DNA of 50,022 nucleotides from contig CANQQO010000004.1 in assembly GCA_947625965.1 (NCBI GenBank), forward strand, positions 1 to 50,022, read 5' to 3'. Under the pieces are notes generated by a model. The model was not told the origin of the DNA, searched no databases, and saw only the letters and a list, made by a program, of their open reading frames with translations. Below are positions 17,806-26,021 of the stretch, piece after piece. Origin of the DNA: an uncultured Oscillospiraceae bacterium. Lineage in GTDB: Bacteria > Bacillota > Clostridia > Oscillospirales > Oscillospiraceae. The position numbers and the translations under genes are program-made. Every line of letters begins with the position of its first letter. The first letter of the stretch is position 1.

Positions 17806-18320
17806 TTATCTTTTGAGGGCCTTGCGCACCTCGTCGGCCAGCGCGTCTACGGACTGCCCCATCGATGGGATTCGGATCACGTCGGAAAACGCCGCCTGCC
17901 TCTCCAGGCAGAAAGGAATGTGCTCCATGCACCAGCAGCCCTCCTCCTCCCCCCGGGCGAGGATCCGGGCGTGGACGATCTCGTAGGTGGATTCCAGAAG
18001 GATGTGTTCCACCCGGACGCTTTTTTTCGCAGGGGCCCGGCGATTTTTCCGAAGGAGTCCGGCAGGGCCAGCGTCATGGGGACGAAAACGGTCCCCGAAT
18101 AGCTTCCGGCGATGTCTCCCAGCAGCGCGGCGCACATTTGAAACCAGAGGGGATACGACTCGTAGAGAGGGCCGCGATACAGCTCCTTGGGCAGATTGTC
18201 CCGCACCGCGTCGCCCACTCCCTCTGCGTCAAACAGGAAGCTGTCCGGGATCCGGGCGTGCAGCGTCTCCGCCAGGGCAGTTTTTCCCACGCCGTAGGGG
18301 CCGTTGATCTAGAGGATCAT
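17806..18320 (-). pseudogene. P-loop kinase/AAA-type NTPase remnant: TAG at codon 4 plus a frameshift
   Basis: ATG ATC CTC TAG ATC AAC GGC CCC TAC GGC GTG GGA AAA ACT (Walker A GPYGVGKT after stop); second half (KKSVRVEHILLESTYEIVHARIL...) continues in another frame. Confidence 0.75.
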
Positions 18321-18321
18321 C

Positions 18322-19758
18322 TCAGTACGCGACTCCCCAGTAGAGCATCTTCTCCGCTTTTTTCCCGCAGATGGCGCAGGTATCGCCCAAATGCTCCTGG
18401 GCAAAGGGGATGCACCGGGAGGACATTCCGGCCTCGTCCTTCATCCGGTTTTCACATTCCACGCTGCCGCACCACATGGTCTTGATAAAGCCGCCGCTGC
18501 GCTTTTGCAGCTCCCGGGCCTCCTCCAGGGTGGAGGCGGCGAAGATGTGGCTGTCCAGATTGGCCTTGGCCTTGGCGTAGAGGCCGTCGTGGACCGCCTG
18601 GAGAGTCTCGGCCAGAGCCTTCTCCAGCTCGTCCAGGGAGACCACCCGCTTCTCCCGGTTGTCCCGGCGGACCAGGACGCACTGGTTCTGCTCCAGGTCC
18701 TTGGGGCCCAGCTCCAGGCGGACGGGGACGCCCTTCATCTCGTATTCGGCGAATTTCCAGCCGGGGCTCTGCTCCGAGTCGTCCATCTTTACCCGGAAGC
18801 CGGCTTTTTTCAGCCGGTCCCGGACCTGGGCGGCGGCGTCCAGGACCCCGGGCTTGTGCTGGGCAATGGGCAGGATCACGCACTGGATGGGAGCCACCTT
18901 GGGCGGCAGGACCAGGCCGTTGTTGTCCCCATGGGTCATGATGATGCCGCCGATGAGCCGGGTGGACAGGCCCCAGGAGGTCTCGAAGGGCACCTGAAGC
19001 TGGTTGTTCTTGTCGGTGAAGTGGATGTCGTAGGCCCGGGCGAAGCCGTCGCCAAAGTAGTGGGAGGTGCCGGCCTGGAGGGCCTTGCCGTCGTGCATCA
19101 TGCACTCGATGGTGTAGGTCCGCTCCGCGCCGGAGAACTTCTCCTTGTCCGTTTTGACGCCCTTGATGACGGGCATAGCCAGGTAGTTTTCGCAGAAATC
19201 GGCGTAACATTCCAGTTGGCCCTCGGTCTCCGCGATGGCCTCCTGAGCGGTGGCGTGGAGGGTGTGGCCCTCCTGCCACAGAAATTCCCGGTGCCGCAGG
19301 AAGGGCCGGCTGGTCTTCTCCCAGCGCAGCACGCTGCACCACTGGTTGTATTTGACGGGCAGGTCCCGCCAGGAGTGGACAATGTCCTTGAAATGGTCGC
19401 AGAACAGCGTCTCCGAGGTGGGCCGGATGCAAAGGGGCTCCTCCAGCTCCTCGCTGCCCCCTCTGGTCACCCAGGCGCACTCCGGGGCGAAGCCCTCCAC
19501 ATGGTCCTTCTCCTTCTGCAAAAGGCTCTCGGGGATCAGCAGGGGCATATAGACATTCTCATGGCCCGATTCCTTGAACATCCCATCCAGAACGCGCTGA
19601 ATATTCTCCCAGAGTGCGTAGCCGTAGGGCCGGTAGACGAAGACACCCTTGACCCCGGTGTAGGCGATCAGGTCCGCCTTTTTGCACACGTCGGTGTACC
19701 ACTGGGCGAAGTCCTCCTCCATGTCCGTGATCTGGGCTACCATTTTTTCCTTTGCCAT
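18322..19758 (-). CDS. proS: prolyl-tRNA synthetase (short/archaeal-eukaryotic-like type)
   Basis: GVKGVFVYRPYGYALWENIQ, RPTSETLFCDHFKDIVHSWRDLP, FLRHREFLWQEGHTLHAT, LIGGIIMTHGDNNGLVLPPKVAP, CGKKAEKMLYWGVAY C-terminus. Confidence 0.95.
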   Translation of the reverse strand: MAKEKMVAQITDMEEDFAQWYTDVCKKADLIAYTGVKGVFVYRPYGYALWENIQRVLDGMFKESGHENVYMPLLIPESLLQKEKDHVEGFAPECAWVTRGGSEELEEPLCIRPTSETLFCDHFKDIVHSWRDLPVKYNQWCSVLRWEKTSRPFLRHREFLWQEGHTLHATAQEAIAETEGQLECYADFCENYLAMPVIKGVKTDKEKFSGAERTYTIECMMHDGKALQAGTSHYFGDGFARAYDIHFTDKNNQLQVPFETSWGLSTRLIGGIIMTHGDNNGLVLPPKVAPIQCVILPIAQHKPGVLDAAAQVRDRLKKAGFRVKMDDSEQSPGWKFAEYEMKGVPVRLELGPKDLEQNQCVLVRRDNREKRVVSLDELEKALAETLQAVHDGLYAKAKANLDSHIFAASTLEEARELQKRSGGFIKTMWCGSVECENRMKDEAGMSSRCIPFAQEHLGDTCAICGKKAEKMLYWGVAY

Positions 19759-19861
19759 AGTATTTCTCCTCCCTTTTTCTGTATTTTTTATTGTATCACA
19801 CCTGTCAAGGCCCCGCATAGGATGGGGGGAAGTTTTTTTCAGTTCTTCTAGGGAGGCCCTT

Positions 19862-20044
19862 ATGATACAGGTGACGCTTACGCTGGAACCGGCCTTGGTA
19901 CAATTCTATACCCGCGTGGCCCAGGCCTCCGGCCGGACTCTGGAGCGGGTCCTCCAGGACGCCCTGTTCAAGCTGGCGGGGGAGCTTTCCCTGGAGGCCC
20001 TCCGAGCGGCGGAAGACGGGGATTTTTTGAAAAAACCGTTGTAA
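19862..20044 (+). CDS. small hypothetical protein (60 aa)
   Basis: MIQVTLTLEPALVQFYTRVAQASGRTLERVLQDALFKLAGELSLEALRAAEDGDF; RHH-like pattern. Confidence 0.5.
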   Translation: MIQVTLTLEPALVQFYTRVAQASGRTLERVLQDALFKLAGELSLEALRAAEDGDFLKKPL

Positions 20045-20093
20045 AATCCGGTCATTTTTGCTATACTGAAGAAAACGCAAGGAGGCGGAGGCC

Positions 20094-21317
20094 ATGAAGT
20101 CCATTCGGGAGGTCTACAAGATCGGGAAGGGCCCGTCCTCGTCCCACACCATGGGGCCGGAACGGGCCGCGAAGCTGTTTCGCGGGGAGCACCCCGAGGC
20201 GGAGGCCTTTCGGGTGGTGCTCTACGGCTCCCTGAGCAAGACCGGCGTGGGCCACGGCACGGACCGGGTCCTCCGGCAGGTCCTGGCGCCCGCTCCCACG
20301 GAGATCGTCTTCTCCCAGGAGCAGCTTCCAAACAGCCACCCCAACACCATGGATTTCTTCGCCTTCTCCGGCGGACGGGAGATCGGCTCCCTCCGGGTGG
20401 AGTCCATCGGCGGCGGGGACATCCGCATCCCCGGCCGGCCGGAGGTCCAGGGGCCGGAGGTGTACCCGGAGAACTCCTTCGCGGAGATCGCGGATTTCTG
20501 CAAGTGGCGCTATATCGGCTCCCTCAGCGAGTATGTGGAGATCAACGAGGGCCCGGAGATCTGGGACTTCCTGATGGAGGTCTGGCAGGCCATGAAGACC
20601 TCCATCGACGAGGGTCTGAAGGCCACGGGCACCCTCCCCGGGGGCCTGGGGGTCCAGCGGAAGGCCCGGTATCTCTACGAGCAGGAGCTGTCCACGGAGG
20701 TGCCCCAGGTCCGGGAGTGCCGCCTGATCTGCGCCTACGCCTACGCCGTCTCCGAGCAGAACGCGGACAACGGCACCATCGTCACCGCCCCCACCTGCGG
20801 GGCCAGCGGCGTCCTTCCGGCGGTGCTGAAATATTTCCAGGACACCCAAAACGCCACGGACGATCAGATCCTCCGGGGCCTGGCCACGGCGGGGATCATC
20901 GGCAGCCTGACCAAGCGGAACGCCTCCATTTCCGGTGCGGAGTGCGGCTGTCAGGCGGAGATCGGCACCGCCTGCTCCATGGCGGCGGCGGCCCTGGCGG
21001 AGCTCTACGGGCTGGATCTGGATCAGGTGGAGTACGCGGCGGAGATGGCCATGGAGCACCACCTGGGCCTGACCTGCGACCCCATCAGCGGCCTGGTGCA
21101 GATCCCCTGCATCGAGCGCAACGCGGTGGCGGCCATGCGGGCGATGAACGCCTGCAATCTGAGCTATTTCCTCTGCGGCACCCGGAACATCAGCTATGAC
21201 ATGGTCTGCAAGGCCATGTATGAAACGGGGCTGAATTTAGCCAAACAGTACAAGGAGACCAGCGAAGGGGGCCTGGCAAGGTTCCTGGGCCGGAGAAGGG
21301 GCGGAAGAGACGCCTGA
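20094..21317 (+). CDS. sdaA: L-serine ammonia-lyase (single-chain, Fe-S)
   Basis: IGKGPSSSHTMGPERAAKLF; APTCGASGVLPAVLKY; GAECGCQAEIGTACSMAAAAL; GLTCDPISGLVQIPCIERNAVAAMRA. Confidence 0.93.
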   Translation: MKSIREVYKIGKGPSSSHTMGPERAAKLFRGEHPEAEAFRVVLYGSLSKTGVGHGTDRVLRQVLAPAPTEIVFSQEQLPNSHPNTMDFFAFSGGREIGSLRVESIGGGDIRIPGRPEVQGPEVYPENSFAEIADFCKWRYIGSLSEYVEINEGPEIWDFLMEVWQAMKTSIDEGLKATGTLPGGLGVQRKARYLYEQELSTEVPQVRECRLICAYAYAVSEQNADNGTIVTAPTCGASGVLPAVLKYFQDTQNATDDQILRGLATAGIIGSLTKRNASISGAECGCQAEIGTACSMAAAALAELYGLDLDQVEYAAEMAMEHHLGLTCDPISGLVQIPCIERNAVAAMRAMNACNLSYFLCGTRNISYDMVCKAMYETGLNLAKQYKETSEGGLARFLGRRRGGRDA

Positions 21318-21429
21318 GAAACCGCCCCTGTCCCCAAAGGCGCCTCCTTGGACAGAGGGGAGCGGGATATTTTGTAAAAATGTCGCGGTGGACGGTCCTT
21401 CCGTCCGCTACGACGTGGGGACAAAGTCG

Positions 21430-21573
21430 GGCCTTGCCCGCGTTTTGCGCTGCAAAAAGGGTCCCGCCAGTGCACGCACTGGCCGCCGACAGCCTGCCGG
21501 GCTGTTGGATTTGATCTTTCAAGTCCCTCTACCAAAATAAACCCGCCCTAAGGGCGGGTTTATTTTGGCGAAT
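21430..21573 (-). repeat. Family-2 hairpin cassette, diverged single copy
   Basis: Shares ccagtgcacgcactggccgccgacagcctgccgggctgttggatttgatctttcaagtccctc and terminator-like CCAAAATAAACCCGCCC/GGGCGGGTTTATTTTGG with the 22.36-22.99 kb array. Confidence 0.75.
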
Positions 21574-21650
21574 AACCGTAATTTTGATACAAACGACCCC
21601 CCTTTTCGGTTAGGGGGGCACTTTTGCAAAAGTAGGTTCACATGGTGGTT

Positions 21651-22325
21651 TTAATGCCTCTTGACTACTGCGAACATCATTTGCGGAAAATCCGGCTCGA
21701 CTGCGGTCATGCCTTTTTTGACTACATCAAGACCATTTTGCGCCAGTTCTGCTTCAAAGGTTTGGAAATTAACAATTCTACAGGAAGTTCCGGCGATTTG
21801 TACGGTTTTTCCCGAGGGTTCATGGATTCGTTCATTGAGGTCGAATGCCGTGCGGACATCAGTCTGCCGCTCATAGGCACCGTCGCCCATAGTACAGATT
21901 AAGGCAGTTCCAAAGGGAGCTAAATGCTTATGAATGAAGCGATAAAATGCAGTTCGGTCATCGTCCAAAACAAGCATATGAAGAACAGCCACAGCGTAAA
22001 TAAAGTCGAATTTACTGTCAAGCTCTCCGGCAACACAATCAACGACCTGAAAATGCATTGCAAAATCGGGAAACGCTCTCCTGCAAAAACCAATCGCTTC
22101 CGGCGATACATCGGTCGCCAAAAGGTCAAATCCCTGCAAGAGAAGCGGATGCGCGTCGCGCCCCTCGCCGCAGCCGATCTCTAATAGCTTGCTATTAGGC
22201 GAAATGGAAAAGCTGCGAATCGTTTCCGCTACGATGGGGGACGGATCTTCGCTGAACCATTTTAGATCTTGTTCATGGATCTGCCTGAAACGGTCATCAT
22301 AGGCTTCGTAATATTTCCTCTCCAT
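21651..22325 (-). CDS. class I SAM-dependent methyltransferase (lower GC)
   Basis: LLEIGCGEGRDAHPLLLQGFDLLATDVSPEAI; ATG at 22325 with gggagat RBS. Confidence 0.85.
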   Translation of the reverse strand: MERKYYEAYDDRFRQIHEQDLKWFSEDPSPIVAETIRSFSISPNSKLLEIGCGEGRDAHPLLLQGFDLLATDVSPEAIGFCRRAFPDFAMHFQVVDCVAGELDSKFDFIYAVAVLHMLVLDDDRTAFYRFIHKHLAPFGTALICTMGDGAYERQTDVRTAFDLNERIHEPSGKTVQIAGTSCRIVNFQTFEAELAQNGLDVVKKGMTAVEPDFPQMMFAVVKRH

Positions 22326-22357
22326 TTCTATATCTCCCTTATACAAAGTGCTTTTTT

Positions 22358-22986
22358 GGCGGAGAAGGAGGGATTTGTCTCCGTTTTTGCTGCGCAAAAA
22401 CAAAGGACCGGCCAGTGTGCGCACTGGCCGCCGACAGCCCGCCGGGCTGTCGGATTTGATTATTCAAATCCCTCCTAAGGCCAAAATGAAACCGCCCTTA
22501 GGGAGCTTTGTTTTGGCGGAGAAGGAGGGATTTGTCTCCGTTTTTGCTGTGCAAAAACAAAGGACCGGCCAGTGTACGCACTGGCCACCGACAGCCCACT
22601 GGGCTGTCGGATTTGATCGTTCAAATCCCCCCTAAGGCCAAAATGAAACCGCCCTTAGGGAGTTCCGTTTTGGCGGAGAAGGAGGGATTTGTCTCCGTTT
22701 TTGCTGCGCAAAAACAAAGGACCGGCCAGTGTGCACACTGGCCGCCGACAGCCCACTGGGCTGTCGGATTTGATTATTCAAATCCCTCCTAAGGCCAAAA
22801 TGAAACCGCCCTTAGGGAGTTTCGTTTTGGCGGAGAAGGAGGGATTTGTCTCCGTTTTTGCTGCGCAAAAACAAAGGATCGGCCAGTGTGCGCACTGGCC
22901 GCCGACAGCCCACTGGGCTGTCGGATTTGATCGTTCAAATCCCCCCTAAGGCCAAAATGAAACCGCCCCTAGGGCGGTTTCATTTT
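22358..22986 (-). repeat. Family-2 tandem array: four units, period 157-158 bp, each with tRNA-Ser 3'-end fragment, terminator-like hairpin and four further hairpins
   Basis: ggcggagaaggagggattt recurs at 22358, 22515, 22672, 22829 and (true tRNA) 22987. Confidence 0.95.
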
Positions 22987-23077
22987 GGCGGAGAAGGAGG
23001 GATTTGAACCCTCGATACCCTTTTGGGGTATACACGATTTCCAATCGTGCGCGCTCGGCCAGCTACGCGACTTCTCC
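22986..23077 (-). tRNA. tRNA-Ser (GGA), CCA encoded
   Basis: GGAGAAGTCGCGTAGCTGGCCGAGCGCGCACGATTGGAAATCGTGTATACCCCAAAAGGGTATCGAGGGTTCAAATCCCTCCTTCTCCGCCA with long variable arm. Confidence 0.95.
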
Positions 23078-23178
23078 AGGTCCAGCCCGAATATAATACC
23101 TTATTCGGTGCCGTTTGTCAAGCCTTTTTTTCGGCTTTGACGAAAACCGCCCCGGACTTTTCGGCCCGGGGCGATCCG

Positions 23179-24195
23179 TTATCCTTCGTAACCGTTGGGA
23201 TTCTGCTTCTGCCAGTTCCAACTGTCCCGGCACATCTCCTTCAGGCTGTGCTCCGCCTGCCAGCCCAGGACCTCCCGGCTCTTGGCGGGGTCGGCGTAGC
23301 AGGTGGGCAGGTCCCCAGGACGGCGGGGGGCGATCTCATAGGGGATCGTGATCCCGGTGGCGTCCTGGAAGGCGTGGACCATGTCCAGCACGCTGTAGCC
23401 CTGGCCCGTGCCCAGGTTAAAGACCTCCGTCCCTGTGTGGGACAGCAGATACCGAATGGCCGCTACATGGCCCTTTGCCAGGTCCAACACGTGGATGTAG
23501 TCCCGGACGCCGGTGCCGTCGGGGGTGGGGTAGTCGTCGCCGAAGACATTCAGATGGTCCCGCTTGCCCACGGCGGTCTGGGTGATGAAGGGCATCAGAT
23601 TGTTGGGAATGCCGTTGGGATGCTCGCCGATGCGTCCGCTTTCATGGGCGCCCACGGGATTGAAGTAGCGCAGCAGCACCACGGACCAGGCCGGGTCGCT
23701 CTTGGCGGTGTCCCGGAGGATCTGCTCGCCCATGTACTTGGTCCAGCCGTAGGGATTGGTGCAGCCGCCGGTGCGGGAGGTCTCCTTCAGGGGCATCTCG
23801 TTGTCCCCGGAGTAGACCGTGGCGGAGGAGGAGAAGATAATGGCCTTCACCCCGTGGCGGGACATGACCTTGCACAGGGAGATGGTGGCGCCCAGGTTGT
23901 TTTCATAATAGGTAAGAGGGATCTGCACAGACTCGCCCACGGCCTTGAGACCGGCGAAGTGAATGACGCAGGAAATGGTGTGCTCCGTGAAAATGCGGTC
24001 CAGCAGGGCCTCGTCCCGGACATCTCCGGGATAGAAGGGGATCTTTCCGCCGGTGAGGGCCTCCACCCGGGCCAGGCTCTCCGCGCTGGAATTGCAGAGG
24101 TTGTCGATGACGATGGGCTCCATCCCCGCCTCCAGCAGGGTCAGGCAGGTGTGACTGCCGATGTAGCCGGCGCCGCCGGTGACCAGTACCTTCAT
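23179..24195 (-). CDS. galE: UDP-glucose 4-epimerase
   Basis: VTGGAGYIGSHTCLTLLEAG; YYENNLGATISL; SSSATVYSG; NPYGWTKYMGE. Confidence 0.95.
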   Translation of the reverse strand: MKVLVTGGAGYIGSHTCLTLLEAGMEPIVIDNLCNSSAESLARVEALTGGKIPFYPGDVRDEALLDRIFTEHTISCVIHFAGLKAVGESVQIPLTYYENNLGATISLCKVMSRHGVKAIIFSSSATVYSGDNEMPLKETSRTGGCTNPYGWTKYMGEQILRDTAKSDPAWSVVLLRYFNPVGAHESGRIGEHPNGIPNNLMPFITQTAVGKRDHLNVFGDDYPTPDGTGVRDYIHVLDLAKGHVAAIRYLLSHTGTEVFNLGTGQGYSVLDMVHAFQDATGITIPYEIAPRRPGDLPTCYADPAKSREVLGWQAEHSLKEMCRDSWNWQKQNPNGYEG

Positions 24196-24404
24196 AAACG
24201 CTTTCAGCTCCTTAGAATTATTGGAAAGATTTGATGTCTCCTAATAGTTTAACCGATTTTTCTAAAAAAGCAAGCATTATTTCCGTCCGCCCATGTAAAA
24301 CAATCCGCCCCCTTCGCCCACGTCCCGCGGACGGCCGCAAGCGCCCTGTACACTTTGCCCGAAAACCGGAAAAAATCCTGTCGGATTTCGTGGGATTGTG
24401 GAAA

Positions 24405-24433
24405 TTGACAATCAAGCGAAAAGATTTTATACT
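24405..24433 (+). promoter_or_regulatory. consensus sigma-A promoter for esterase/ATP-grasp cluster
   Basis: TTGACA - 17 bp - TATACT. Confidence 0.75.
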
Positions 24434-24481
24434 ATATTTTACATTCTACAAAACTTTTTGCCTGTCAGGGAGGCCAGTTTT

Positions 24482-25237
24482 ATGGTAAAAGTCTGGGAAA
24501 CTACCATCCCCCAGCTATCTGGGGAGGAGACCCGGCGCGTCTATGTGTATTTGCCAAAGTCCTACGCCAAAAAGCCGGAGCGGCGATACCCGGTGATGTA
24601 TATGTTCGACGGACACAACGTCTTCTTCGACGACCACGCCACCTACGGAAAGTCCTGGGGAATGGGGGAATACCTGGACAAAACCGAGAAGGATCTGATC
24701 GTGGCGGCGGTGGAGTGTACCCACCAGGGGAACAACCGTCTCAGCGAATATTCTCCCGTCAGCTTCGCCAACGAGGTTCTGGGCAAGGTCCGGGGCCGGG
24801 GCCGGGAGTACATGACCTGGCTCCTGGGGGAGCTGAAGCCCCAGATCGACCGGGACTATCGGACATTGCCGGACCGGCGGAACACCCTGATCTGCGGCTC
24901 CTCCATGGGCGGGCTCATGGCCCTCTACGCGGCGGTGAATTATAACAATGTATTCCAGCGGGCGGCCTGCCTGTCCCCCAGCCTGTGGGTGGACACGGGG
25001 AAGGTCCTCTCCCTTATCGCCCGGGGCCGGATGAAAACGGATACCTGCCTCTACATGGACTACGGCAGCCGGGAGCTGTTCAACCACAACGCCAGCACCG
25101 AGGCCCTGGTTGCCGCGTCTCAGCTTCTGCTGATCAAACAGGTGAACCTGACGCTGCGGATCGTCCCCGGCGGGGAGCACACCGAGGCGTCCTGGGAGCG
25201 GCAGATCCCCGTGTTTCTGGAATGCCTTGGGATTTAA
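24482..25237 (+). CDS. alpha/beta hydrolase, esterase family
   Basis: RRYPVMYMFDGHNVFFDD; LICGSSMGGLMALYAA nucleophile elbow. Confidence 0.85.
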   Translation: MVKVWETTIPQLSGEETRRVYVYLPKSYAKKPERRYPVMYMFDGHNVFFDDHATYGKSWGMGEYLDKTEKDLIVAAVECTHQGNNRLSEYSPVSFANEVLGKVRGRGREYMTWLLGELKPQIDRDYRTLPDRRNTLICGSSMGGLMALYAAVNYNNVFQRAACLSPSLWVDTGKVLSLIARGRMKTDTCLYMDYGSRELFNHNASTEALVAASQLLLIKQVNLTLRIVPGGEHTEASWERQIPVFLECLGI

Positions 25238-25247
25238 GGAGGAAGAA

Positions 25248-26003
25248 ATGGAAGTACAATATCACCGCCATTACTCCGGCGCCCTGGGCCGGGATATGGA
25301 ATTCAAGGTCTATGGTCACGCCGGCAAGCCGGTCCTGTTCATCCCCTGCCAGGGGGGCCGGTTCTTCGACTTCGAGAATTTCCGCATGACCGATTATTGG
25401 TACAAGTGGATCGACGCGGGAATGTGCACGGTCTACTCCGTGGACACCGTGGACAACGAGACCTACGCCGACCTGGGCGGCGACCCCCGGCGGCGCATCG
25501 AGCGGCACGAACAGTGGTATCATTACATCGTGGACGAGATGGTCCCCACCATCCGCCACATGAGCGGCCTGCGGAACGGCTACGATCAACGGATCATGCC
25601 CTTTGGCTGCTCCATGGGGGCCATGCACGCTGCCAACCTGTTCTTCCGGCGGCCGGACCTGTTTGACAAGGTCTTCGCCATCTCCGGACTGTATGACTCC
25701 CGGCTGTTCTTCGGGGACTATATGGACGACCTGCTGTACCAGAACACGCCGGTGGTGTACCTGTCCAATATGCCCCAGGATCACCCCTATATTCAGATGT
25801 ACAACGAGCGGACCATCCTGATCGTGGTAGGCCAGGGGGCCTGGGAGGACGAGCTCCTGGGCAGCACCCGCTGGCTGGACACGGTGCTGGCCCAGAAGGG
25901 CATCCGCGCCCGGATCGAATACTGGGGGTACGACGTGGATCACGACTGGCCCTGGTGGTATAAAATGGTGGACTATTATGTGCCCCAGCTTCTCAGCGAA
26001 TAA
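25248..26003 (+). CDS. second esterase-family alpha/beta hydrolase
   Basis: MPFGCSMGAMHAANLFFRRPDLF nucleophile elbow; RBS ggaggaag. Confidence 0.82.
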   Translation: MEVQYHRHYSGALGRDMEFKVYGHAGKPVLFIPCQGGRFFDFENFRMTDYWYKWIDAGMCTVYSVDTVDNETYADLGGDPRRRIERHEQWYHYIVDEMVPTIRHMSGLRNGYDQRIMPFGCSMGAMHAANLFFRRPDLFDKVFAISGLYDSRLFFGDYMDDLLYQNTPVVYLSNMPQDHPYIQMYNERTILIVVGQGAWEDELLGSTRWLDTVLAQKGIRARIEYWGYDVDHDWPWWYKMVDYYVPQLLSE

Positions 26004-26021
26004 AGAAGGAGAGAGACGACT

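Noticed and set aside
22348-22949. Series of overlapping ORFs encoding KNKGPASVRTGRRQPAGLSDL-type peptides
   Set aside because: Produced by the 157-bp tandem non-coding array; no RBS, spans perfect hairpins, and variation tracks loops rather than codon positions.
22358-22986. Possible CRISPR array
   Set aside because: Units are about 157 bp and nearly identical throughout, with no unique spacers and no cas genes.
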